Both the position numbers and the translations under genes were made by a program. Under the pieces are notes generated by a model. The model ran no database searches. It was given only the letters and a program-made list of their open reading frames with translations, and was not told where the DNA came from. A DNA stretch of 64,000 nucleotides from Planctomycetaceae bacterium (GTDB lineage Bacteria; Planctomycetota; PLA2): assembly GCA_011525755.1 (NCBI GenBank), contig WYBS01000208.1, positions 1 through 64,000 of the forward strand. Direction: 5' to 3'. Shown piece by piece: positions 57,738-64,000 of the stretch. The number at the start of each line of letters is the position of its first letter. The first letter of the stretch is position 1.

Positions 57738-58793
57738 CTAGCCGTGCTCGTCCACCTGCTCGAGGACCGACTGGACCTCGCTCAGGTTGTCGAGGAAGAC
57801 CCCCGTGCCGCGCGCGACGGCGCAGAGCGGGTCGTCCGCCACGTGGCACGGGAGCCCGACGTGCTCGGAGATCGCGCGGGAGAGGCCGCGGAGCAGCGCG
57901 CCGCCGCCCGCGAGCGTGATCCCCTGCTCGAGGAGGTCGCCCGCGAGCTCCGGCGGGCAGGACTCGAGCGTCTCGCGCACCGAGGTGATGATCCCCTCGA
58001 CGGGCTCGCCGATCGCCTCGCGGATCTCCTCGGAGGTGACGACGACCTTCCGCGGGAGACCCTTGTTGGCGTCGAGGCCGCGGACCTCCATCGTCGCCTC
58101 CTTCTTGAGCGGGTAGGCGCTGCCGATGGCGATCTTCACGGTCTCCGCGGTCTGCTCGCCGATGAGGAGCTCGTAGGCGCTCCGCATGTAGTTCATGACC
58201 GCCTGGTCCATCTCGTCGCCCGCGATCCGGATCGACCGCGAGTGGACGATGCCGCCAAGGGAGAGGATCGCGACCTCGGTCGTGCCGCCGCCGATGTCCA
58301 CGATCATGGAGCCGCGCGGCTCGGCGAAGGGCAGCCCGCAGCCGATCGCGGCGGCCATGGGCTCCTCCATCAGGTAGACCTTCCGGGCGCCGGCGCGCTC
58401 GGCGGAGTTGATGACGGCGCGCTTCTCCACGGGCGTGATGCCGGAAGGCACCGCGATCACGACCCTCGGGCTCACGGCCCAGTTGCGGCCGTGGACCTTG
58501 TGGATGAAGTACTTGAGCATCGCCTCCGTGACCTCGAAGTCGGCGATGACGCCGTCCTTCATGGGCCTTATGGCGACGATGTTGGCCGGGGTCTTGCCGA
58601 GCATCTCCTTCGCCGTCGCGCCGACCGCGCGGCCGTTCAGGAGGACCTCGGTCGTGCCCTTGCGGACCGCGACGACGGACGGCTCGTTGAGGACGATCCC
58701 CCGGCCACGGACGCACACGAGCGTGTTCGCGGTCCCGAGGTCGATCCCCATGTCCACGGAGAACTTCCCGAGGACCCAATCAAGAATGCGCAT
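57738..58793 (-). CDS. mreB: Rod shape-determining protein MreB
   Basis: This is a 351-residue bacterial actin that forms membrane-bound filaments to steer the elongasome. It shows DLGTANT (18-24), VAVPSGITPVEKRAV, MIVDIGGGTTEVAILSLGG and ITLAGGGALLRGL. The ATG at 58793 gives the standard MRILDWVLGKFSVDMGIDLG opening; codons upstream overlap a consensus TATAAT (58809-58814), 15 bases before the ATG. The N-terminal amphipathic helix is present. Downstream lies 247 bases without a gene before mreC. Confidence 0.95.
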   Translation of the reverse strand: MRILDWVLGKFSVDMGIDLGTANTLVCVRGRGIVLNEPSVVAVRKGTTEVLLNGRAVGATAKEMLGKTPANIVAIRPMKDGVIADFEVTEAMLKYFIHKVHGRNWAVSPRVVIAVPSGITPVEKRAVINSAERAGARKVYLMEEPMAAAIGCGLPFAEPRGSMIVDIGGGTTEVAILSLGGIVHSRSIRIAGDEMDQAVMNYMRSAYELLIGEQTAETVKIAIGSAYPLKKEATMEVRGLDANKGLPRKVVVTSEEIREAIGEPVEGIITSVRETLESCPPELAGDLLEQGITLAGGGALLRGLSRAISEHVGLPCHVADDPLCAVARGTGVFLDNLSEVQSVLEQVDEHG

Positions 58794-58808
58794 TTCTTCG
58801 AGGCAGGA

Positions 58809-58814
58809 ATTATA
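58809..58814 (-). promoter_or_regulatory. Consensus -10 of mreB
   Basis: TATAAT on the minus strand lies 15 bases before ATG 58793. No convincing -35 at the usual distance. Confidence 0.55.
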
Positions 58815-58987
58815 GGTGGGCGCGGTCCCAAGCCTGCGACGCGAGCGGATCAGGGTACCACCGCGCCGAGAATTGCGCCGGAGCATGGCACCCCTCCGGG
58901 CGTGCCGCGCGGGCGGCGCGGGCGAGCCCCAAAGGCCGCCGGGGGCCCCCACTGCCCGCGGGCAACCCTGCGGGGACGACGCATGCG

Positions 58988-59022
58988 AAAAAAAAGGCCG
59001 GCCCCGCGCGGGGGCCGGCCTC
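58988..59022 (-). terminator. Intrinsic terminator after the coiled-coil operon
   Basis: On the minus strand AGGCCGGCCCC pairs with GGGGCCGGCCT in an 11-base stem with a short GCGCG-type loop, followed by eight T. It ends transcription of the small membrane gene and the coiled-coil gene. Confidence 0.85.
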
Positions 59023-59038
59023 TTGGGGTTCGGCTCGG

Positions 59039-59203
59039 TCAGTCGGCCAGGGGGCCGACGCCGTACTGCTTCATCTTCATCCAGAAGAAGACGATCGCCG
59101 CCACGAGGAAGATCGTCGTGACGTACACGAGCGCCATCGCGAGCTTGTCGGACTCGGGCGTGGTGTCGAGATCCGAGATCTCGAGGTATTCGTCCTTCGC
59201 CAT
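59039..59203 (-). CDS. Small single-span membrane protein downstream of the coiled-coil gene
   Basis: This is a 54-residue protein. An acidic N-terminus (AKDEYLEISDLDTTPESDKL) leads to one transmembrane helix (about residues 23-41), then WMKMKQYGVG. GAGGAA lies six bases before the ATG. It starts eight bases after the coiled-coil gene and is followed by the strong terminator, so the two form a short operon. The paired expression suggests a complex. Function unknown. Confidence 0.6.
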   Translation of the reverse strand: MAKDEYLEISDLDTTPESDKLAMALVYVTTIFLVAAIVFFWMKMKQYGVGPLAD

Positions 59204-59211
59204 GGGATTCC

Positions 59212-60054
59212 TCAGTTGCTGCCCGGCGCCGCCTTGTCGCCCGTCTGCGGCGGCGCGCCGCTGCCCGGGTTGTTCACGTCGAACTGGCCGACGGAGAGGT
59301 TCTTGTCCACGCTCGTGATCTTGATGGAGCCGACGTAGGAGGCGCCGCGGCTCAGGTGGTAGATGTCGCCCACGCGCACCTTGTCGGCGCTGCCGACCGA
59401 GATGCTCACGAGCGGCCCGCGCACGGCCATCACGACGCCAGGGGCGCCTTCCGACACGTCCATCGAGCCGTACTTCTCGCGGTACTTCGTCAGCCAGAAC
59501 TCGAGCTCGCGAGCCTTGCGCTCGACGTCGCCCTTCTCGGCCGCGAGCGTCGTCACCTGCTCGTTGAGCTCGGTCACCTGCTGCTCGAGGCCGACCCGGT
59601 TCGCGACCTCCTTCTCGAGGGTCGACTTCGCGTTCAGCATCTCGTCGGTCGCCTTCTTGCCGTCGTCGGCGAGGCGCTTCAGGAACTCCTGGTTCGACGT
59701 GTTGAGCTGGTTCGCGGTCTGGAGCTCCTTCGAGAAGGTCTCGACCGACGAGCGCAGCGTCTCGTTCGCGGTCTTCGCCGCGGCGAGCTGCGTCTTGAGC
59801 TCGTCCACCGAGGCCTGGAGGGTGTCGGCGCGGCCGCGCTCCTCGCTGGCCTTCTGGGACTGCTGGGACCGCTGGAGGTCCAGGTCGTCGATCTTCGCCT
59901 GCATCTCCAACGTGACCTTCTTGAGCTCGTCGCTCTTCGCCTCAAAGCCCCTGCGGTAGTCGTCCTGGGCGCCCAGGAGCGTCGCGGCGGAACCGAACGC
60001 CACGATGCCGAACGCCAGATTCACCACGACGAAGATCTTCGCCATGCTGGACAT
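59212..60054 (-). CDS. Membrane-anchored coiled-coil protein
   Basis: This is a 280-residue protein. A short N-terminal tail and helix (about 5-28) lead to a long coiled coil (about 35-185), rich in Lys, Glu, Gln and Ala with heptad spacing. A C-terminal beta-rich domain of about 80 residues follows (GAPGVVMAVRGPLVSISVGS and VRVGDIYHLSRGA). The family is not recognised; the N-terminal AKIFVVVNLAFGIVAFG pattern recalls proteins from Planctomycetota. GGAG lies about ten bases before the ATG. A promoter is present upstream. Confidence 0.65.
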   Translation of the reverse strand: MSSMAKIFVVVNLAFGIVAFGSAATLLGAQDDYRRGFEAKSDELKKVTLEMQAKIDDLDLQRSQQSQKASEERGRADTLQASVDELKTQLAAAKTANETLRSSVETFSKELQTANQLNTSNQEFLKRLADDGKKATDEMLNAKSTLEKEVANRVGLEQQVTELNEQVTTLAAEKGDVERKARELEFWLTKYREKYGSMDVSEGAPGVVMAVRGPLVSISVGSADKVRVGDIYHLSRGASYVGSIKITSVDKNLSVGQFDVNNPGSGAPPQTGDKAAPGSN

Positions 60055-60135
60055 GGATAGCCGTCTCCTTCCGTTGCCGAACCCCCCGCGCGCGCCCTCG
60101 CCGTTCGTCGAGACCCGTGCTCGCCGGGAAAGGCT

Positions 60136-60164
60136 ATATCAGCAAAAGGCCCCCTGGGAGTCAA
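60136..60164 (-). promoter_or_regulatory. Promoter of the coiled-coil operon
   Basis: On the minus strand TTGACT (60159-60164), a 17-base spacer and TGATAT (60136-60141), about 80 bases before the ATG at 60054. Confidence 0.65.
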
Positions 60165-60202
60165 GACGGTCCAAAATACGCCGGGGCGGTTTCCGGAAGG
60201 GC

Positions 60203-60225
60203 CGAGAAAGACCGGGAAACCCCGG
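60203..60225 (-). terminator. Weak terminator after lnt
   Basis: CCGGG and CCCGG form a five-base stem with a GTTT-type loop on the minus strand, followed by TCTTTCTC. It stands just after the lnt stop and before the coiled-coil promoter. Confidence 0.35.
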
Positions 60226-60227
60226 AT

Positions 60228-61934
60228 TCACGCGCGTTTCCGGGCGTTCCACAGGAGGACCGGCAGGATCAGGAGGAGAAGGACCGCGGGGAGGAGGAAC
60301 CCGCCGCGCAGGAAGAGGGGCTCCTCCCACCGGGGGGGAACCCGCTCGAAAAGCCACCCCTCCCCCATCACGCGGTCGACCCGGGAGAGGATTCGTCCAT
60401 CCGGCGCGACGGCGCAGGTGATCCCCGCGTTGGCGCAGGAAAAGAAGGGCATCCGCGTCTCGACGGCCCGGAAGACCCAGGCCGCGAGGCACTGCCGCTG
60501 CTCGAAGGACGGGATGCGCCACGAGAGGAATCGCGGCGAGATGAACCAGCCGTTGTTCACGAGATGCAGCACGAGGTCCGGCCGCCCGTGCCTCGCCGCG
60601 CCGCGCGCGAGGTCGGGGTAGACGCCCTCGAAGCAGATGAGGGCCGCGCACCGGAGACCGGGGCCCGCGTCGAGCGTCTCGAACCCCTCGCCCGACTCGA
60701 GGTCGCTCGAACGCGGGAGGCCGAGGTTCCCCGAGAGCCAGCGGAACATCGCGTCGCACCACGCTTCGGGCAGGATCCGGCGCGGCAGGAACTCCTCGCT
60801 CATCGGGACGAGGCGCTGCTTCCGGTAGAGGGCAGGCCGCCCGTCCGGTCCGACCGGGACATCGCCGTTGCGGTCGACGAGCATCGCGGAGTTGAACCCG
60901 CGTCCCGCGTCCCTCCGCTGCGGCGTCGCGTACGAGGAGAGGCCGTAGACCGCGGGCCTCTTGAACCGGCGCGCGAGCGCGCGCGTCAGCGGCGCGAATC
61001 GCTCCGGTTCGCTCTCGACGTAGTAGGCGGGAAACATCGTCTCGGGCCAGACGATGAGCGCCGTCTCGGGATGCCGATCGAGCCCCTCGCGCGTGAGGCG
61101 CACGAGCGCCTCCTCGAGCACGCCCCTCGGATCCCCCGGCTCCTGCTCCTTCACGTAGCTCGGGATTGCGGTCTGGACCATGAGGACCCCGGGGCCTTCC
61201 GCCCCCCCCGGCCCCCCCCGCATCGCCCCGTAGAGGAGCGCCGCCACGAGGAGAAGCGCGGCCGCCCAGACGGACGGGACGATCCGCCGCGCGCGGTTCG
61301 CCTCGAGCGCCGCCGCCTGCACGAAGGCGACGAGGAACGAGACCCCGAACGCGCCCACGACGTCGGCGACCTGGACCAGCGCGAGGAAGCGGTACTGCGT
61401 GTGGGAGAGGAAGAGCCACGGGAACCCGCCGAGGAGCCAGGAGTGGATCCACTCGAAGAAGAGCCAAGCGGCCGCGACGCGCAGCGCAAAGGGCGCGAAG
61501 AGGAGCCGGCGGAGCGGCCACTCGAACGCCGCCGCGAAGGCGAACCCCGACGCGAGGCAGGCGCCGAGCCACGCGGTGAAGTGCACGTGGCCGAGCCAGT
61601 GGAAGCCGACGAAGGCGCGGAAGAACCCGTAGAGGAACGCCGACCGGAACCAGGGCGCCTTGTCGTCGCGCTCGCGCGCGAGGAGGTAGGGCCAGAGGAG
61701 GACCCAGCCGAGGAAGCCGAGGTCGAAATCCGGGTACGCGAGCAGGTGGAGCGCGATCGACGCCCCGTAGAGGAGGAGCCGGCGCCGGAGCTCGGGATGC
61801 CGGAGCGCGGGGACGAGCGGGTAGAGGAGGAGCACGTGGCCGTACCCGTGCGACGGCCACCCGGGCACGAAGGAGAGGACGAGCGGGATCCCGACGAGCG
61901 CCGCGATCCACAGCCAGGGCGGGATCCTCCTCAT
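60228..61934 (-). CDS. lnt: Apolipoprotein N-acyltransferase
   Basis: This is a 568-residue inner-membrane enzyme that adds the third acyl chain to lipoproteins. Six or seven hydrophobic segments occupy residues 1-215, followed by a nitrilase-like domain with the catalytic triad: Glu in WPETMFPA, Lys in YRKQRLVPMSE and Cys in ALICFEGVYPD. A final hydrophobic helix ends the protein. Its ATG overlaps the moeA stop in ATGA. It explains the use of lipoproteins with lipoboxes elsewhere in the window. Confidence 0.93.
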   Translation of the reverse strand: MRRIPPWLWIAALVGIPLVLSFVPGWPSHGYGHVLLLYPLVPALRHPELRRRLLLYGASIALHLLAYPDFDLGFLGWVLLWPYLLARERDDKAPWFRSAFLYGFFRAFVGFHWLGHVHFTAWLGACLASGFAFAAAFEWPLRRLLFAPFALRVAAAWLFFEWIHSWLLGGFPWLFLSHTQYRFLALVQVADVVGAFGVSFLVAFVQAAALEANRARRIVPSVWAAALLLVAALLYGAMRGGPGGAEGPGVLMVQTAIPSYVKEQEPGDPRGVLEEALVRLTREGLDRHPETALIVWPETMFPAYYVESEPERFAPLTRALARRFKRPAVYGLSSYATPQRRDAGRGFNSAMLVDRNGDVPVGPDGRPALYRKQRLVPMSEEFLPRRILPEAWCDAMFRWLSGNLGLPRSSDLESGEGFETLDAGPGLRCAALICFEGVYPDLARGAARHGRPDLVLHLVNNGWFISPRFLSWRIPSFEQRQCLAAWVFRAVETRMPFFSCANAGITCAVAPDGRILSRVDRVMGEGWLFERVPPRWEEPLFLRGGFLLPAVLLLLILPVLLWNARKRA

Positions 61935-63115
61935 GCGGTGCGGGAGGCGGACCGCTCGGGGACGAGGCAGGTGACCTGCGCGCCCTGCGCGAGGTGGTAG
62001 CCGATGTCCACCGTGACGTAGGCGTTGCTGTGCGTGAGCGAGTAGACGTCGGCGGAGCTGCGCCACGGCAGGGGCTGCACCTCGTCGCCCTGAAGGCGGC
62101 ACGGGAACACGCGACGGCGCTTCGGCGACGCGGCGAGCGGCCCCGTCAGCCGCGCCCGCCGCGCGAGGAGGACCTCGTCGAAGCCGCGGCCGCTCCTCGC
62201 GGCGACGAAGGGGAGGACGAAGAGGTCCGTGCACACGAGCGCGGAGACGGGGTTGCCCGGCAGCCCGAAGGCGGCCTTCTCCCCCTTCGTGCCGAAGAGG
62301 AGCGGCTTTCCCGGCTGCAGCTGGACGCCGTGGACGTGGACCGTGACGCCGAGCCTCTCGAGCGTCGGCCGCACGAGGTCGAACTCGCCCTTCGACACGC
62401 CGCCGGTCGAGACGACGAGATCCGCCTCCGAGAGCCCCTTCGCGAACGCCGCCTCGAGCGCGCCCGCCTCGTCGGGGACGGCGCCGAGATCGAGGATCTC
62501 CGCGCGCGCGAAGAGCGCCTTCAGCATCGGGCCGTTCGAGTTGCGGATCTGGTGCGCAAGGGGCTCCTCCGACAGCTCGGAGCCCGTCGAGAGCACCGCG
62601 ATCCGAGGCCTCCGGCGCACGACGACCTCGAGCGCGCCGACCGCGGCGCAGATCGCGATCCGCTCCGGGGTGAGGAGTCCCTCGGCGACCGCGTCGCCGG
62701 GCCGGACGAGCGCGCCCGCGGCGAGGACGTTCTCCCCCTTCTTCACGGCCCTGAGCACCTGCACCTTCGCGTCGCCCCGCGTGTCCTCGACCGGCACGAC
62801 CGCATCGGTCCCCGGCGGGATGGGCGCTCCGGTGTTCACCCACGCCGCCTTGCCGGGCTCGACCTCAGGAAGCACGTGCGCACCCGCTGCGATCCGGGCG
62901 ACCACCTCGAAGTCACGCGGGACGGACGCCGTCTCGTCGGCGCGGAGCGCGTAGCCGTCCATCGACGCGCGGTCGAAGGGCGGGTCGGGCCGGTCGGCGC
63001 GCACGGGCGCCGCGAGCACGCGGTGAAGCGCGAGGTCGAGCGGCACCCGCTCCGTCTCCCGGATCGCATGCGCGCGCTGCCGCACCGCGTCGCGGGCCTC
63101 GTCGATCGTGATCAC
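61931..63115 (-). CDS. moeA: Molybdopterin molybdenumtransferase
   Basis: MoeA inserts molybdate into adenylated molybdopterin. The 394 residues contain PFDRASMDGYA, AGALVRPGDAV, LSTGSELSE, VSTGGVSKGEFD and AFGLPGNPVSAL, all typical. It is adjacent to lnt, an unusual partner. It begins with GTG, three bases after the stop of the ATPase gene upstream. No other molybdenum cofactor gene is in the window. Confidence 0.93.
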   Translation of the reverse strand: MITIDEARDAVRQRAHAIRETERVPLDLALHRVLAAPVRADRPDPPFDRASMDGYALRADETASVPRDFEVVARIAAGAHVLPEVEPGKAAWVNTGAPIPPGTDAVVPVEDTRGDAKVQVLRAVKKGENVLAAGALVRPGDAVAEGLLTPERIAICAAVGALEVVVRRRPRIAVLSTGSELSEEPLAHQIRNSNGPMLKALFARAEILDLGAVPDEAGALEAAFAKGLSEADLVVSTGGVSKGEFDLVRPTLERLGVTVHVHGVQLQPGKPLLFGTKGEKAAFGLPGNPVSALVCTDLFVLPFVAARSGRGFDEVLLARRARLTGPLAASPKRRRVFPCRLQGDEVQPLPWRSSADVYSLTHSNAYVTVDIGYHLAQGAQVTCLVPERSASRTA

Positions 63116-63118
63116 GGG

Positions 63119-64000
63119 CTACCCCAGCGCGTAGAGGAAATAGGCGGCGGGCAGGTGGTTGATCGTCTCGAAGAAGGTGAGCGGCGCCCGCCGGCGCGGC
63201 CCGCCGCGGGAGAGCAGGAACGCGCTCCCGCCCTGCACGCGCTTGAGCAGGCGCTCCGCCGCGGCCGCCTCCTCGTCGCCCGCCTCGTCGTGGTCGACGA
63301 GCACGATCGGCACCGCGCCGTCCGGCGTCACGAGCACCGCCTCGGCCTCGAGGTCGCCCTCGCGGAAGTAGGCGACATCAAGGCCCCGCTCGGTCGCGGC
63401 CCGCTGCACGTGCGCGACGAGCGCGCCCGCGAGGAGGCTCCGCCGCTCCGCCGCGTGCGCGAGCACGGCGGCCCCCCGCTCGCAGAGCGCGTTGGCGATG
63501 GCCGGGTCGGCCGCGTGCAGCCGCGCGCGCGACCGGTCCGTCGCCGCCGCGAAGTTCTTGAGGCTCGTCAGGAGGAACGCGCGCTGCAGGTGGTCGAAGT
63601 AGCGGTGCACCGTCTTCAGGTCGAGCTCGAGCGCGTCGCCGAGCGCCTCCATCACGAGCGGCGAGCCCCCCTTGAGGAGCGCCGCGAGCAGGACCCGCTC
63701 GAGGTCCGCGAGCTTCATCACGCCGACCACGGCCGGGAGGTCCTGGTAGACCGCGCGCGCGACGACGCCCTCGCGCACGAGCTGGTGGCCGGCGGCGGTG
63801 TCGGGCTCGAGGACGGTCTCGGGGAACCCGCCGCGCACGAGGTAGTCGGCGAGCAGCGGGTCGAGCACGCGCGCGAAGAGGCGGTCGTCGCCGCTGTCGA
63901 CCTCCTCCGGAAGCCTCGGCTTCAGCGGGTCGAGCGGCGGAATGCCGAGGTCCGGGATCCCGCGCAGGTCGCAGAACTCGCGGAAGGAGAGGGTCGGGAG
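63119..64000 (-). CDS. AAA ATPase with DUF4143-like C-terminal domain (fragment, 5' end outside)
   Basis: This is the C-terminal 293 codons of a longer protein whose start lies beyond the window. The entering segment SFREFCDLRGIPDL and then LLADYLVRGGFPE, YQDLPAVVGV and LKTVHRYFDHLQRAFLL fit the AAA_14/DUF4143 group of orphan ATPases, sometimes toxin or defence related. The ATPase core itself is outside. The C-terminal part holds a nuclease-like KxD region that I cannot confirm (VAYFREGDLEAEAVLV). It lies upstream of moeA on the same strand. Confidence 0.75.
   Translation of the reverse strand, partial: LPTLSFREFCDLRGIPDLGIPPLDPLKPRLPEEVDSGDDRLFARVLDPLLADYLVRGGFPETVLEPDTAAGHQLVREGVVARAVYQDLPAVVGVMKLADLERVLLAALLKGGSPLVMEALGDALELDLKTVHRYFDHLQRAFLLTSLKNFAAATDRSRARLHAADPAIANALCERGAAVLAHAAERRSLLAGALVAHVQRAATERGLDVAYFREGDLEAEAVLVTPDGAVPIVLVDHDEAGDEEAAAAERLLKRVQGGSAFLLSRGGPRRRAPLTFFETINHLPAAYFLYALG

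Noticed and set aside
1-64000. CRISPR arrays, transposases, prophage or integrase genes
   Set aside because: No regularly spaced repeats and no such proteins were seen on either strand.

Overview
The window comes from a very GC-rich bacterial chromosome (I judge roughly 70% or more, not computed). Genes are tightly packed and many neighbours are joined by ATGA or GTGA stop/start overlaps. It encodes a Gram-negative envelope: LptF and LptG, an LPS-core type kinase, apolipoprotein N-acyltransferase, lipoproteins, and a full MreBCD-PBP2-RodA elongation set. L28 belongs to an extended form, and FHA, STAS, PilZ and Ser/Thr-kinase proteins are abundant. I infer an uncultured member of the Planctomycetota or a related PVC lineage. 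That is an inference from protein flavour only. I see no phage, transposase, plasmid or CRISPR material.

Layout. 1-10 kb: a lipoprotein fragment, a PilZ protein, tRNA-Leu, pdxH, a SulP transporter, an acyl-CoA ligase, two tandem FHA-DUF4388 proteins, a MarR regulator with a metallo-hydrolase, two response regulators and a STAS protein. 10-19 kb: tRNA-Cys, an amidohydrolase, a TatD/radical-SAM fusion, a MoxR ATPase, a propeller lipoprotein, a glycosyltransferase, a pyroglutamyl peptidase, a STAS-PilZ fusion and a TauE-type exporter. 19-30 kb: aroB, folC, radA, rsgA, an rRNA methyltransferase, a dihaem cytochrome, a pseudouridine synthase and lptG-lptF. 30-45 kb: a two-domain LPS kinase, arginase, STAS and large FHA membrane proteins, a UvrD helicase, a subtilase, a rhomboid protein, rpmB and a Ser/Thr kinase. 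45-64 kb: purA-uppS-cdsA-phoH-ybeY, carA, tsaD with an S41 protease, a STAS protein, the rod operon mreCD-mrdA-rodA and mreB, a coiled-coil pair, moeA-lnt and a DUF4143 ATPase fragment.

How it fits together. Several genes serve the envelope: UppS and CdsA make lipid precursors, MreBCD/PBP2/RodA build the wall, LptFG and the tandem kinase handle LPS, and Lnt matures lipoproteins. A second theme is phospho-signalling. One Ser/Thr kinase, four FHA proteins, four stand-alone STAS proteins, two PilZ domains and two receiver-only regulators are scattered as separate units, with no RsbW-type kinase and no histidine kinase in view.

Two genome-wide signals stand out. First, a 14-bp element, GGGGGCTCCGGGGG, occurs in eleven exact copies, with related G-tract pairs, between genes and inside unrelated genes in different reading frames. 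Second, many genes have a -10-like TANNNT hexamer only 6-10 bases before an ATG, GTG or TTG and no ribosome binding site, which suggests widespread leaderless transcripts.
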